64,000 nucleotides of DNA, taken from the NCBI GenBank assembly GCA_029204225.1, contig CM055097.1, positions 14,666,282 through 14,730,281 on the forward strand. Reading direction: 5' to 3'. Positions 10,480-22,239 of the stretch are shown here, piece by piece. A model generated the notes under the pieces. That model was not told the DNA's origin, searched no databases, and saw only the letters and a list, made by a program, of their open reading frames with translations. Each line of letters begins with the position of its first letter. The stretch's first letter is position 1. Origin of the DNA: Diphasiastrum complanatum. Taxonomy: Eukaryota > Streptophyta > Lycopodiopsida > Lycopodiales > Lycopodiaceae. The position numbers and the translations under genes are program-made.

Positions 10480-10930
10480 TGTCTTTTGCCTAGTTATAGA
10501 CGATGCTCTTACTTAACTTAACTTAACTATCTTGAGGGATAGTTAGCCCTTGTTAAGTATTATTTAAACTAGTTTGGGCCCTTGTTGGCCTATTATCCTT
10601 ATTAATTACTTTGGCGGGCCTAAAGAGGGAACCGCCTTGTTCTTAAGGCTAATAGCTCCTTTTGGGCCTATAAAGCTTACAATGGATATTCTAATGCGTT
10701 GAAAAACATTGATGTACTAAAAGTACATGACAAAGGACTTATCTTGTAACAATATAAATACATGTGCACTTATAGTAATAATATACTCTCAGATTCAAGC
10801 TCGAACTTAGACTCAGACTGACTTATTTACTTATGCACTTGCGCACTTACATACTCTTCGTAAAAGAGATACCACAAGGCAGCAAGTAAAATGTATATTG
10901 ATTCAGACTCATAGTTATAAAAATTTGTTT
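10480..10930 (+). repeat. LTR-like segment with TATA motif
   Basis: A GGCCC-rich stretch (10577-10670) is followed by TATAAATAC (about 10752-10760), then CTCAGATTCAAGCTCG and pyrimidine-rich sequence. This order resembles the U3-R-U5 of plant LTRs. No second LTR, primer site or polypurine tract was found, so it may be a solo LTR fragment. Confidence 0.3.
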
Positions 10931-10963
10931 TCTGATCAAAGTTTCAGTCGTTTATCTGATTAT

Positions 10964-11185
10964 CTAATTGTCTATCACATTCGCGCATATATTTCCAATT
11001 TTCGCACCCATATTTTCGCACGCATAATTTAATGGTTTTCTACCCCACCATAGTTCATGTGGTGTTGTGTGAGAAACACCTAATTTTCCTATCATGTTCT
11101 GGATGTAGGCAGCTATAGCTACTGCTTTAGCCCATAGCACTCTTGGTGCCTTCGAATAGGCCATCATGCACCTTGCGGCTTCCAT
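10964..11185 (-). pseudogene. Family A copia integrase C-terminal fragment
   Basis: MEAARCMMAYSKAPRVLWAKAVAIAAYI... followed by PHELWWGRKP is the conserved copia block downstream of the catalytic Glu ('...A..TA.Y..N'). The element stops soon after, at a truncation near 10960. Confidence 0.75.
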
Positions 11186-11507
11186 GAGAGTCCTGTTCTT
11201 TCTTTCTGCAATACCATTGTGTTGTGGTGTATAGGATGTTGTCCTTCTGTGAAGGATTTCTCGATCATTGCAGAAATCAGTGAATCAATTTGAGATGTAC
11301 TCTTCACCATGATCTGTTTTGATATGCTTCACCTTGTTTCATGAAGGATTTCTCGATCATTGTAGGGATCAGTGAATCAGTTTGAGATGTACTCTCCACC
11401 ATGATCTGTTTTGATATGCTTCACCTTGTTTCATGTGCATTTTTTGCCCAGTTCACATATTCTGTGAACTTGTCAAATGCCTCTGATTTGTTGTGAATGA
11501 AGTAGAC

Positions 11508-12068
11508 TTAGGTGAACTTACTGTAGTCGTCAATGAAGGTTATATAGTACTTGGAGCCTCCTACTAAGATCACATCAAAAGGTCCATAGATGTTTGAATG
11601 TACCAGCTCCAGAATCTTTGTTGTTCTGTAGGAGTCTCTAGTAAATGGCATTCGAGACATCTTCCCTCTCATGCACGCGTCACAGGTGGTCAAACTAGTT
11701 GCATTCGAGATGCTTACTCCTATGATAACTCCATGTCGGCTTGCTTGATACAATGCCATTGAGTTCATGCGGCATAGTCGCTTGTGCCATAGAACATCTG
11801 TAGAATCATGGGCTTGATGTGCTTGATCTGTTGGTAGGCGTACATTCAAATGATACAAGTTGCCTTTTTGTCTTCCTTGTGCGATCAACATACTAGTGCT
11901 GGCTTCAACGACATTACATGTTTCGTCTGAAAACATCACACGCATCCCAACATCTGCTATCTTTGCTACTGACAGCAAATCTTGCTGCAGTGTGAGTACG
12001 AAGAGAACATCTTCGAGTCGTCGGTCTCTGCCGTTTGTATTGAGCAATAATGAACCAATACCATTCAC
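11508..12068 (-). pseudogene. Family A copia GAG-pre-integrase and integrase N-terminal region
   Basis: It contains LWHKRLCRMNSMALY (the H of the zinc-binding pre-integrase domain), then TCDACMRGKMSR (CxxC) and the integrase start with FIDDYSKF. A frameshift ends it before the second catalytic Asp. The nearest relative in the window is 24496-24804 (minus). Confidence 0.8.
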
Positions 12069-12137
12069 TTGGTGTTTTGATCCATCTCCAAGTACTATGA
12101 ATCTTGATGGATCAGTACTTCAAAAGTCATACATTAT

Positions 12138-12344
12138 TCATCTTGATGTAACAAAGTGTGAAGTAGCTCCTGAATCAAGGATCACCTCTTGTGTGTCAGA
12201 TGTGGAGGCTGCACACACGTCTGTACACAGATAGGTCTCTCCCTTCAATATGAGAGAGGTCTTTATCTTCCATGCTAAGAAGTTTGACCCGGCTGAGTTG
12301 AGGATTGTGCAGATCTTCGATTGTATACTGTTGATTGATGCCAT
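12138..12344 (-). pseudogene. Family A gag N-terminus fused in frame to protease
   Basis: The first ~33 codons match the family's gag start (MASI..IQSKICTIL...NFLAWK). After GETYL the reading jumps to CTDVCAASTSDTQEVILDSGATSHF, the copia aspartic protease motif (DSGA). In the sister copy at 30192-31397 about 1 kb of gag and zinc knuckle lies between these parts. An exact frame-preserving deletion has removed it. Confidence 0.75.
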
Positions 12345-12431
12345 TGTTGTAGATTGTGTTTTTCAGCTATTCTATCTCCTAGATCTGATAGCTCTTTTGC
12401 TATATTAGGTCTCAGATATGAGCATGTCGTG

Positions 12432-12443
12432 GCTCTGATACCA
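12432..12443 (-). other. Retrotransposon primer binding site
   Basis: TGGTATCAGAGC on the minus strand matches the 3' end of initiator Met tRNA. This is the usual primer of plant copia elements. It lies 4 nt after the LTR end. Confidence 0.85.
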
Positions 12444-12447
12444 CTGA

Positions 12448-12960
12448 TGAGGAAATCTCTACTCTGACACCACTGTTGAGAGTGATCTCAATCCCAATAA
12501 GGGTGCAGTGGGTATCCAGACACGAATTGTTTCGTCCTCTGGTTCCTTTTATTGAGATTCTCACGGAAACAAACCCAGATGGAATTCGATTATGTCCTCG
12601 GGTCTACTACCCTCTGTGATAGGATCTACAATCCTCCAAGGTGAGGCCAAAACACTGTTGACCTACGTAGAATTTACTTATGCATTTGACAAGGTAAAAT
12701 CAGTGTGTGGGATAAGATTGAAACCATCTGATTACAAACATACAACTATCATACAATTAGGCATTCGATCATGTTCAAGACAAGAAACTTTTTTGCATAA
12801 AAACATTTACTGCATAATCAGAGAATTTTTTAAGCGTTGTTGTGACAGACCACACAATGCATCGGCGTGAAAGAAACTCTGTCTTTTGCGAATCAAAACT
12901 TGTCGAGCTTGCTAGCGGACTTCTTGAACCTTAGCTTGCTGGCTAATAGTGCTCAGCTTA
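12448..12960 (-). repeat. Family A 5' LTR (approximate upper limit)
   Basis: The 3' end is set by CA just before TCAG and the primer site. It shares with the segments at 23.4, 32.0 and 42.0 kb the words GATCTACAATCCT, 'tgACCTACGT', 'AATGCATCGGCGTGA' and 'GCTAGCGGACT' (strand adjusted). The upper limit is a guess from loss of similarity. Confidence 0.6.
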
Positions 12961-14200
12961 ATTGGTATGTATTGTCAATATGCTATGACTGCATAATTAA
13001 TCATCAGGATCTACACAGTGTTTGGGAAAACCGGCATTCTTAAGGAATGGAACCGACATCTTTTCCCAGAAATCGACAACTACAAAATTTTGCAAGACTT
13101 TTTACATGGTAAATTTGAGATTTTATAGGGGAAAATCGGAAAGTAGAAGCATATCCCCTGGTAGTAGCTGGAATACTCCTTAAGATATGGGATTTTTGAG
13201 GGAAACCTCAAAAAAGTTTCCTGAACACTGGGATCTATATGTATGTAGAGAGGAGGACACGATTAGCAGATCAGGAGATTACAAGAGGTTGTATGGAATT
13301 CTGACTTTTCGCACGTGTGAAACCCAGAATACTTCATTCCATTCTATCTCCTTTATGCTAGGTCCAAAGGTATTGACATTACAGCTTCTTGAAAGCTAGA
13401 AGAGCCCTCTTTCTATTGCAATTGGTTTCAATTCATTCTGATGAACCTAGTAGGAGTTATAAGCTCTTAAAGAAGGGTAGGGAGAGACCAAAACCCGTAT
13501 GGACACTTTTTGATTTGAATATATTGCATGCATGATTCATCATTCACAGTTTTTGTACTCAATCAAAGGTAGAATTAGATAAGTCAAGATTTTGTTGTCA
13601 CATTCACATCATTTCACACAAAGGGTTGTGTTTGAGTTGCATGTGTGTTTCTAGAGTGTTTTTCATTCATTTGAAACTCGTGGAAAAATTTGACATCAGA
13701 CTTGTAAGTGCTTCATCATGAGATAGAAGCTAGATCCAAATTCAAAGTTGTGAGCAAATAATCAGATAATTGTTGCAAGTTTTTGGCATAGGATTTGGTA
13801 GTATACCCAATTGTTTTTGGTTCCTATTGTAAAAAAGAAGCAACACATTCAAATTTATCTTTTGAGTATACCAATTCAACAAACTCGAGATCTAGACAAA
13901 GTTTTGAGTCATTTAACACATAATTTGAGTATATTTGAGTCAATAGTGTTGTCTTTAAGCATTTCACACATGCCAAAAGAAAAAAGAACCAAAATTTGTC
14001 TATACTCCAATTCACTTTGAGAGGTTGATCTAGTTTGCATTGTATTGGTGGAATATTTGAGACTTATCTCAAATATAGTTCCAAGATTTCACATAGGATT
14101 TGGTAGTTCACCCTCTAAAAATTCCTATAGTGAGAAGTATAGCAACATTTAGTTTGTTAGGAACAAGATCAAACATATTGTTGTCCATTTACAAGAAGTC
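12961..14200. other. No gene; possible retrotransposon leader sequence
   Basis: No long open frame. The word 'cataggatttggtag' followed by 'ttcctatwgtgaaRaa.aagcaacat' occurs at about 13790-13850 and again at 14092-14152, a diverged duplication of roughly 300-bp offset. It sits just before a copia gag start, so this may be untranslated leader. Confidence 0.35.
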
Positions 14201-14208
14201 TTCACATT

Positions 14209-14445
14209 CATGGCATCTGTAGAAGATTCTCTTTGAAGCTAGTGAGAGACTAGATACCTCCAACTATTCAGTTTGGAAGGATAGGATAGAATCTTTGTTG
14301 GTTCTTTATGGTGTAATGGACATAGTATTAGAAATTGAAGTTGAACCTGAAGCTTATGATGAGGCTCAAAGGTTCAAGAAGAGAGCAAGGATTGCTCTTC
14401 AATTTCGAAAAGTTTTTCATCATATAAAATCGGATTCTTGAAAAG
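14209..14445 (+). pseudogene. Ty1/copia gag N-terminus fragment
   Basis: After an ATG near 14209 and an early frameshift, the plus strand reads SERLDTSNYSVWKDRIESLL and then YGVMDIVLE...EAYDEAQRFKKRARIAL. This is typical of the copia gag start (L.G.NY..W). It ends abruptly where gypsy sequence begins near 14450-14530. Confidence 0.65.
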
Positions 14446-14527
14446 TGGAATAGATCTAGTAGATCTAATATGAGAAAGTTTTTTGACAAATCTAGATCCA
14501 ATCTCATTATCTATTTGATCTAAATTT

Positions 14528-15250
14528 GTGAAGATGGTTGTCCCTGGAGCTGCTCCTAGAGGTGCTCCACAGGAAGTCAATCCAATTATTGTTAGAAGAG
14601 CACCCCAATTGGATCTACCCAAATATAATGGATTAACAGATCCAGTTAGATTTCTTCATGTCTATGCTGAATCCTGTGAAGTCTATGGTGAGATTTATCC
14701 TCGAGATAAACTTAAGTTGTTTCCTATGGCCTTAACAGGCGCAGCACAAGATTGGTACTATAATCAAGATGAAACTGAACGTACATATTGGGAGGTTGTT
14801 AAGCAAGCCCTGATCACACGGTTAAACCACGAAAGTTTATGGAAGACCCTTTCCTACTTTTAAGTAAAATTAAAATGGAAAAGCGAGAGATGGTTCGAGA
14901 TTACATTGATCGGGTGAAACGTCTTAGATCTGAATGCGAACCTGAGTTGATTAACGAAAATGCCATGATTATGTGATTTTTGTCAGGTCTACCAAAACGG
15001 ATCAGACGTGAGTTGAAACGCCATAATGAGTATGCACTCTTGCAAAATGCTATGGACGATGCAATTCGGGAGTAGGATGAAGATTCAGATGAGGAGCCAA
15101 ATATCAGTATGTTGCCTTATACAGCAGGGCAGACTACTACGACATCTACCACTATTGCATCAACGAATGCCAATGCTACTGCAGAAATGATGCTCAATGA
15201 GTTTGAGAAACTTGGGAAGAACCAGCAGAAACAGATGGAAAAGTTGTAGT
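14528..15250 (+). pseudogene. Gypsy gag (retrotrans_gag) region
   Basis: The reading includes LPKYNGLTDPVRFLHVYAES, FPMALTGAAQDWYYN and later YIDRVKRLRSECEPELINEN...FLSGLPKRIRREL, the hallmark gag blocks of plant gypsy elements. A frameshift lies near 14850, and stops lie at about 14974, 15073 and 15247. Confidence 0.8.
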
Positions 15251-16311
15251 TGCAATTTGATGAGAAGATCAAAGCATTGAAAAATTTCCACGGGGAAGCA
15301 AAGAAGGAACCTGAAAAGCTTGCAAAGACTTTTCCTACCAGGGAAAATGTTTGGTGTTCTATTTGTAGAGGAAATCACATAGTGAACGAGTGTCCTCAAT
15401 TGAAAAAACGAATGGAAATCAGTGTTTGCCATCTATGTAATTCACCAGATCATGAGACTGCTTTTTGCAACTTCAACCCTCGAATAATTCAACAATGGTA
15501 TGACCATATGGGATATCGAGAACCACAATATGGAGGTAATCCAGCAGTAAGACCGCGACAATTTGCTCTTGGATACCCAGAACGTTTAGCTTTACCTGCC
15601 CCACCAAAGCACTCCGCTCCTCCAGCCAATTTTATGGAACCAGAACTTGACGAAAATGCTGAGCAATGGAACTATGGAAATGATCAAGCAAGTGGATCTT
15701 CAGGTGGATCTTTAGAACAATATGCCATTGATGTTGCTGCTCAACAACAAGCCTCCATAAATTGGACCAGAGCACCACTCGGATGCTTTGCATGTAGAGA
15801 AAATCACAAAGTTGCAGAATGCCCAAATAAAGAAAACTGTGTACCATTCTATCGTGACTGTGGTTACGGGCATTGCTATAAAGACTGTCCAGCAAGACTG
15901 AAGCCACCGCCAGCTACAACATCTGTAAATTTGATAACAATTAAGCAAAGACCAGCAACTCAGAATAAATCAAGCGCAACCTTGATGGTGGTCACTAGAG
16001 CACAAAAGCAGAAAGAACCAGTAATGGATCCAGTACCTACTGATTCTATACCATTGAATGATATACCAACAACATCGAGAGTCTATCCAAATCTTAATAC
16101 AGAAAAACGAAGATATCAGGATATGAGACAGTGGATCAAACATCTGCAAGAAGAGGAGGAGCTTGAAGCTGCTAAAGCAACAACTGAAGTTCATTCTTCA
16201 CCATTGCAGCCGCCAAGAAATTTACGTACGGATATGAATGATCAGTTACATCATCTTGAAGAACCCTCCAGAAGCACCGCATACAGAACTACTCATGAAC
16301 ATTTTGTCTAG
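15250..16311 (+). CDS. Gypsy nucleocapsid with several zinc knuckles
   Basis: A 353-codon open stretch. CSICRGNHIVNEC and CFACRENHKVAEC fit CX2CX3HX4C, and CHLCNSPDHETAFC fits CX2CX4HX4C. A fourth, YRDCGYGHCYKDC, has lost its first Cys. Multiple knuckles suggest RNA binding and packaging. The distal part is polar and charged (EEEELEAAKA), leading into the protease. It is the longest uninterrupted piece of the element. Confidence 0.75.
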   Translation: MQFDEKIKALKNFHGEAKKEPEKLAKTFPTRENVWCSICRGNHIVNECPQLKKRMEISVCHLCNSPDHETAFCNFNPRIIQQWYDHMGYREPQYGGNPAVRPRQFALGYPERLALPAPPKHSAPPANFMEPELDENAEQWNYGNDQASGSSGGSLEQYAIDVAAQQQASINWTRAPLGCFACRENHKVAECPNKENCVPFYRDCGYGHCYKDCPARLKPPPATTSVNLITIKQRPATQNKSSATLMVVTRAQKQKEPVMDPVPTDSIPLNDIPTTSRVYPNLNTEKRRYQDMRQWIKHLQEEEELEAAKATTEVHSSPLQPPRNLRTDMNDQLHHLEEPSRSTAYRTTHEHFV

Positions 16312-16529
16312 CAAGATTAATATTTCATTGGGAGAGTTCCTGAAGTTGGTGCCAAAAGCAAAAGAAGTCTTAGCGCAAAAGTTAACTCAAGAAGAACTAG
16401 AAGTCCATCAGGAGCCGCTTTTTTGTGCTGGATTTAAAGAATCTAACGAAGTACTCCATGTTGGAGCCGATTGGAAAAGTTAACAAAGGAATATCACTCT
16501 GCCGATACAACATAGACAATTTTCTAAAA

Positions 16530-16940
16530 AAACAGTCGGGATAGATGGAGGTTCAAGAGTTAACCTGATTTCTATAAAGCTATGTGCAAAATGGGGCCTT
16601 ACGAAGATTAAGCCTGCTACTTTTGCTATTAAGCTAGCTGATCAAACGACAGTTCGTCCATGAGGAATGATAGAAGATATACCTGTCAGAATTGCGGGAG
16701 TACAGTTCGTCATTACTTTCGTAGTGATGGACTTACCGGAAGTGCCAAATGTCTACCGAATTCTATTAGGACGTCCATGGTTACGAGTTGTGCAAGTAAT
16801 TCATAACTGGAGTACCAGAAAAATCACTTTTGAAAATCGTGAACGTGCAGTTAAAATTGATCCTACAACTTGGACTATCAAACCAGTGGTTCAAAAAGAG
16901 GATAACAATTCGTCAACAATAGATCATACTTGTGATTGAC
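16530..16940 (+). pseudogene. Gypsy aspartic protease
   Basis: GIDGGSRVNLISIKLCAKWG carries the catalytic D(G)GS-type motif. It is followed by ITFVVMDLPEVPNVYRILLG and RPWLR (the conserved ILLGRPWL). One in-frame stop lies near 16661. Confidence 0.75.
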
Positions 16941-17265
16941 CAAAGAAAAATTTGGGAGTTCATTACGATTCTCAAATGGATACTGTCAATTGGAATGAAG
17001 CTCTTGCAACAATTGATTGTACAGCAGGATATATGTGTCAACAAGATACTCAATCAGATTTGAGCGAGATTTCCTTATTAGATCGAACTTTGGATACACC
17101 AATCACGTTTCCACTGAATGTGCCGAATGTAGCCTGGATATCAACGGAACCTATACCAGATCCAATTGAGGATGAACTCATTCCTATGAGTCATGCCTTG
17201 ACTTATGATGGCAATGCAAAACTTACGGATGAGCAGATTCTAAATCATATGGATCCAACCTGTTA

Positions 17266-18600
17266 TTGATTGAATTTGACTTTCGAATTGTGGTTCGAAA
17301 GGGCAAGCAACATTATCTAGCCGATCATGTTTTGCGAATTGAATCCGCACCAGTTAATACTGAAGTGGATGATGAACTGCCAGATGTTGCATTGTTCTAT
17401 GTTGAAGCAGTCCCTGACAAAAGTACAGAAGAGACAATTGATTCATAAGGCTCAACCTTATCAATTAATTGTATCGTCGTGGATCAGATAATATTTTATG
17501 AAGGTGTGTTTTACCGCATGAAGTACCAGATTTAATCATGTTTTCACATGATGGCATGGGTGGAGGACACTTCTCTACAGATATTACTGTTCGCAAAATT
17601 TTACAATCAGGTTGTTGGTGGCCTACGCTTCACAAGGACACAAAAAATTTTATTCAGACATGTGATGTTTGCCAACGAGCACGACAACCTACTCGACAGA
17701 ACTATGAACTCTTCCTTCCGGTTTTATCGCAAGCACCATTTGAAAAATGGGAACTGGATTATGTTTGAGCTATTCACCCTGTCGCGCAAGGATCTCAGGC
17801 CCGATACATTATCGTCGCAACTGATTATATGACCAAGTGGGTAGAAGCCAATGCTGTCAAAGTTGCTGATGCGAAATCTACGACCAAGTTTCTATATGAA
17901 AATATTATAATCAGATTTGGATGTCCGATCGATATTGTCAGTGACCAGAGTACACACTTTGTCAATCAAACAATAAAGTGTTTACTGAAAGATTTTTTTG
18001 TTATACACAAATTTAGTACTCCCTACTATCCCAGAGGGAATGGCCAAGCCGAATCTTCCAATAAGATTCTCTGCACCATTATGACAAAGACAGTTGAAGC
18101 GAGTCGATCTGATTGGGAACATAAACTATATGTAGCATTATGGGCATTCAGAACCGCTTACAAAAATAGTACAAATCAAACACCTTTTCAACTGGTTTAT
18201 GGTCAAGATGTTGTCATGCTGATTGAATTTTTAATCCCATCCTTATGCATAGCAGCAACGGAACGATTAAATGATGATAAGTCTTTACAACTCTGTCATG
18301 AAATTATGTGAAACCCGATTGATGGCAGTTCATGCCTTAGCAGCAGAGAAAGTCCGCCATGGCACGATCGTCGATTACACAAAAAAGATCTGAAAGCAGG
18401 AGATCTGGCATTGATGTACAAAACCAAGCTGATCAAGGGAAAGTTGAAGTTTATCGGTGAAGGCCCGTATAAAGTGAAGGAAATCTTGAACTATGGCGCA
18501 GTAATTCTTGAGCACTTGGATGGAAAATGATTTGATACTCCGGTGAATGGCAGCTGATTACGCAAGTTTTGGCAACCTGCTCCGCCAGTTCAGCAAGCCT
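17266..18600 (+). pseudogene. Gypsy RNase H tail and integrase
   Basis: FDFRIVVRKGKQHYLADHVLRI is the C-terminal end of RNase H. The integrase zinc domain follows, with H-x7-H (HDGMGGGH) and CDVC. The core has D in TDYMTKWVEA, D in SDQSTHF (normally SDRGTHF) and E in GQAESSNK, spaced as in D,D-35-E. After VYGQD come KLIKGKLKFIGEGPYKVKEI (the chromodomain-less C-terminal GPF-like block). Frameshifts lie near 17765 and 18310. Confidence 0.8.
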
Positions 18601-18610
18601 GATCTCAATA

Positions 18611-19409
18611 TTTTTTTTAAAAAATTTAATTGTTTTTCAATTTTTTGTTTTCAGTACTTAATTTGCTGAGATTTTTGGAAAAAGACAGTAAAAAAAAAAA
18701 GAAAGTAAAGCAAGAGATAAGAAAAGACTAATGAGCAAAAGTCATAAAGTCATCAACATAGGCAAAAGGAAGCACAATAATTTTTTGATGGAAAACGACT
18801 TAGAAAATCACTGTTTTGGTCAGATTTGGCCTATAGTACCAAAAATCTTTGCTGAGCTCTCAGACTGTACATCCACTCTAGATTTATCTAATTTAAGGTG
18901 GGCGAAGGTTTATGTTAAGAGAAAATCCAGTTTTTGAGTTAGGCGAAGTATCATTGATATGTCATTTTGGGAACCTTCGTCGAGCATCTTAACCTCGTTA
19001 GGAACTTTCGCCGACTTGCTAGACGATCTTAAAATGTTAAAATTAGGTTGACCATAGGTCCAGATTGTGAAAAAATAAATTTATGACAGTACCTGGGCAA
19101 AAGACCCTCTTGGGCGAAGGTTCATCCTTCGTCGGACCTGGAAAACATTCGCCTGATAGGTTCAAATCCCCAGAAACCTTCGTCGAGATTTTTATAGCCT
19201 ATTTTCACAGTACTGAACTGATCAGCCAAACTAGTATTCAGTGTAATGGACCCACCAAATTCACCTATAAGTTGACTGAACTCGATTCATTCCTCACTTG
19301 TGCTAGCGAAGCTCTTGGAAATTTTTCTTGCAACCAAAGCCTTCCAAAATTCTTGCATAAATTTCTGATACACTTTTACGCGTTTTATATTTCCTTTCTG
19401 ATCATCATG
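18611..19409 (+). other. AT-rich spacer with GCGAAGGTTC / CTTCGTCG words
   Basis: It starts with a poly-T/A run (18610-18660). The sequence then contains repeated 'cgaaggTT' and 'ccTTCGtcg' words (about 18900-19190) like those in the LTR at 22.4-22.7 kb. An open frame begins at 19083, in the same frame as the downstream coiled-coil ORF, and may be its true upstream part. Confidence 0.4.
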
Positions 19410-22097
19410 TCTTCCACCGATATTTCCCAGTCTCCACACTATACTATCCATCATGATGTCCCATCTGCAATGGACATCATGATTCTTCCTAGCACAAGCA
19501 TGGTCACTCAGTGGATGACCCTTGCGGAGCCGTTGCTCACTGCAATGGGTATTCATGAGAGAGCCTTTTCGGGTCGCATCAATATGGATTTCATCACTCT
19601 TGCCTTCAGTACGTGGAAGAAAGAGAAATCCAAATTTTATATCACTTTCCAAGGAGCTACACATAAGGTGCGTGTCACTAAGGCCGCCCTTCCAGCTATA
19701 GGTATAGCATCTGGCACGCAAGCCTCACCCAATCATAAGCATGCCAAACAGACCATCAAGCCATATATTGACCTCACCAATGATCTGCACTGGACCAATG
19801 ATGGCTACTTTCTGGAAGCCATCACTGAACCTTCAATCCACGTTGCTGCCCAATTACTGAACAACTTCCTGATGGTTGGCAACCTCAGGAAAGACCGCAT
19901 CACATCACAGATCCTCCATAGGATAGTGAAGTCCCACACCAAGTTAGCCAAAGCCCCTCTTGAACCGTATAATTGGTGAGCTCAAATGAGCTATTAAGGC
20001 CAATACTAAGCAGCAGTTTCTTGCTGACTCTTTATTGTCCCTTTTAGCCGCTTCTCACTTAGAAAACAAAATCCATGGCTTTCACCTAGATTATGTGCTT
20101 TCAGTCTACGAAGAAGCACCAACCGAGTCATCTCACCAGGCCGAGTTTTCATAGTCATCGTCGTCAATACAGCGAGATTGTTATTCCTGACTCACCTTCC
20201 GCGTCACGACGTTGCACTAGGCATACTCGTCAGCTCCGCTTCCACCCCCTGCTGCTGTTCGCACTGAACTTTTCATTCCCCCAGTCTCTGATGCTTCCCT
20301 CGCCTCTGCTTCCATTCAAGGACAGTTTGTGACCATTGGGCTACCATTCCCATCACAGTTGTCCAGGCCACCTCACTCACACACACTGAAGCCACCTTAC
20401 CAAACACACAGTTCTTCATGGATATGTTCGATGATTCCGATCCCCTTGGGGCCACCAAATTTTTTGAAATGCCCCAGAGCCCTACGCCCTTTGAACTCCA
20501 ATCCCCTGGAAGAGGATTCGGACATATCCATGAATCTATTGTTGGTGTTGAAGATGTCAGCCATCAACCTCATACGGAAGATAGTCCAGCCGCACTTCGG
20601 GTCGACAAAGTTGTAAAATCACCAAAATAGTTCGATGCCACAATGCCTGAAGGGTTTGAAGAGGAAGACCATTTCGAAGAAGAAGACGTAGTGGCACCTC
20701 TTCCATGCTAACCAAGGACAGCTCCATCACGTCCTTCTGCTACTGCCGCCTCCACAACCGTCGATTCTGGGGATGCTCTAGGTTTGGTTTCAAGCCTTGC
20801 GCAAGTGATCCAGTCGATGCTGGATAAAAAGAAAAAAATGGAGCATAGAATCTCTGATCTGGAGTCCAAAAACACTCTGATCAGCCAGAAACTTGTCCAG
20901 CCGGGTCGAGGGTTGAAGATTGCCAAACAACACAAAGACAAGGCAGAAGCCAAAAAGAAGTTGGCCCAGCAACAAGCTGATCGCTTGGAAGAATACATCA
21001 GCTCCCTGCAAAACGCCCTGACAACCGCGCAGGATCAGGTGGATAAGGCCGTGCAGGATGCCAAGCAACAGGTACAGATGGTTGAACAAGATCGCACGCG
21101 ACTTCAAGGTGAATTGGATGCGACCACCCTTGAGTGTGATGCGTATCTTCAAACGCAAATACCAGATCATCCGGTCACACCGACGGAGATCGCGTATCTG
21201 TTCAAAAAAGTGGAGACATACAAAGTGGCCCTTCAGGGATTTCAAGGCCGCTTTGATAGGTTCAAAGGAGCAGCTTCAACTGAGTTGGCAAAGGCTAAAG
21301 AGACCATTACCGCCTATGCAAAAGCAACCGCTCGAGTGTTGGAAGCCGGACCACAAATCCCCGTACCGGTCATGCCGCAATTCTTCTCTCCGTGCCAAGA
21401 AGTCGTACCAGTGGATACAGGGGTTGATTCGAGCATGGACCAGAAGGGAGCTCCAGATATAGCAAACCAACCGCCAACCATACTGGCAGTACAAGCGGGT
21501 CCATCTTCATCAAGGACAACACCTCTATTCAGGAGGCCCATCAGCGTCGAGGACCAGATCCAGACCTTCTTAAAGCAACATCCGCATGAGTCCTCGCGTG
21601 GTGGATGGGTTTTGAAGTTTAAGACCTCTGAGATCGAGGTCAACAAAGAGTCGGACAAAATACCTGCATTGGGAGAGCAGCCGACATGGAGAATCACGAT
21701 TTTTGAGAAAACTCCGGAATCAATTAGGAGTTACGTCGCCAGCCCTGGCCAATTGCGGGTAGATCCATATTACGTGCCAATGCCGCAAAGAAATAAATGA
21801 AAATATTTGGGATTGGCTATGGACAAGATCACCATCCATATGCCCAATTGGCCAATCATCCATCAGCCTTACAACTGGACCATCTCAGTGGATTTCCACC
21901 GCGCCTTACAAGCCTATCAACAAGAGTGTGTCCACTCTCCAGATTCAATGGTGCGACAATCGGCAATGTTTGCTAAAAATCTAACTCTGTTGGCGTCAGT
22001 GGCAACCAGATGGGATGATTGCCTCCCTCCTCTGGCATTCGATCCAAATAAGCCAATGGCCTCAGAGCAAATCAAAGATCAGGGCTTTGATATGTAG
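19410..22097 (+). pseudogene. Decayed long ORF with central coiled coil, unrecognised
   Basis: About 890 codons. One frame is used at 19410-19979, 20418-20630, 20784-21800 and 21807-22097; a neighbouring frame bridges 19980-20330. The N-part (TQWMTLAEPLL...MGIHERAFSGRINMDFI) looks globular. The middle (about 20784-21330) is a Lys/Gln/Glu coiled coil (KKKKMEHRISDLESKNTLIS). The C-part is Pro/Ser-rich and ends MAVF-less at GFDM. It sits between gypsy integrase and a copia LTR and is richer in C and G than its surroundings. It could be an accessory retrotransposon ORF or a captured host gene. I cannot name it. Confidence 0.55.
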
Positions 22098-22239
22098 CAT
22101 TCTAGATTGTGCTCTAGTCTCAGATCTGTTGGTAGATTGTAGTATTACTCTGCAGGTGATCTGCGTGCGACCATAAAGCATGGTAAAGATTATTCACACT
22201 TTTGGTGTGGTTTCCTACACGTGTGAAGTTGTTGGATTT

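Larger units (their letters stand above)
10964..12960 (-). mobile_element. Ty1/copia family A element, 5' half only, internally deleted
   Basis: On the minus strand: LTR end (12448 and up), primer site (12432-12443), gag start fused to protease (12344-12138), GAG-pre-integrase with integrase N-part (12068-11508), and a later integrase piece (11185-10964). Reverse transcriptase, RNase H and the 3' LTR are absent. Stops and frameshifts separate the pieces. It is a dead remnant of the same family seen at 23.4-24.8, 30.2-33.3 and 42 kb. Confidence 0.85.
14528..18610 (+). mobile_element. Ty3/gypsy element remnant lacking reverse transcriptase and both LTRs
   Basis: The order is gag (14528-15250), zinc-knuckle region (15250-16311), aspartic protease (16530-16940), a linker, the tail of RNase H (17266-17448) and integrase (17500-18590). 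This is the gypsy order, with integrase last. Reverse transcriptase and most of RNase H (normally over 1 kb) are missing between about 17265 and 17270. Several stops and frameshifts occur. Neither LTR nor primer site could be identified at the ends, so both ends are truncated or interrupted. Confidence 0.85.
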
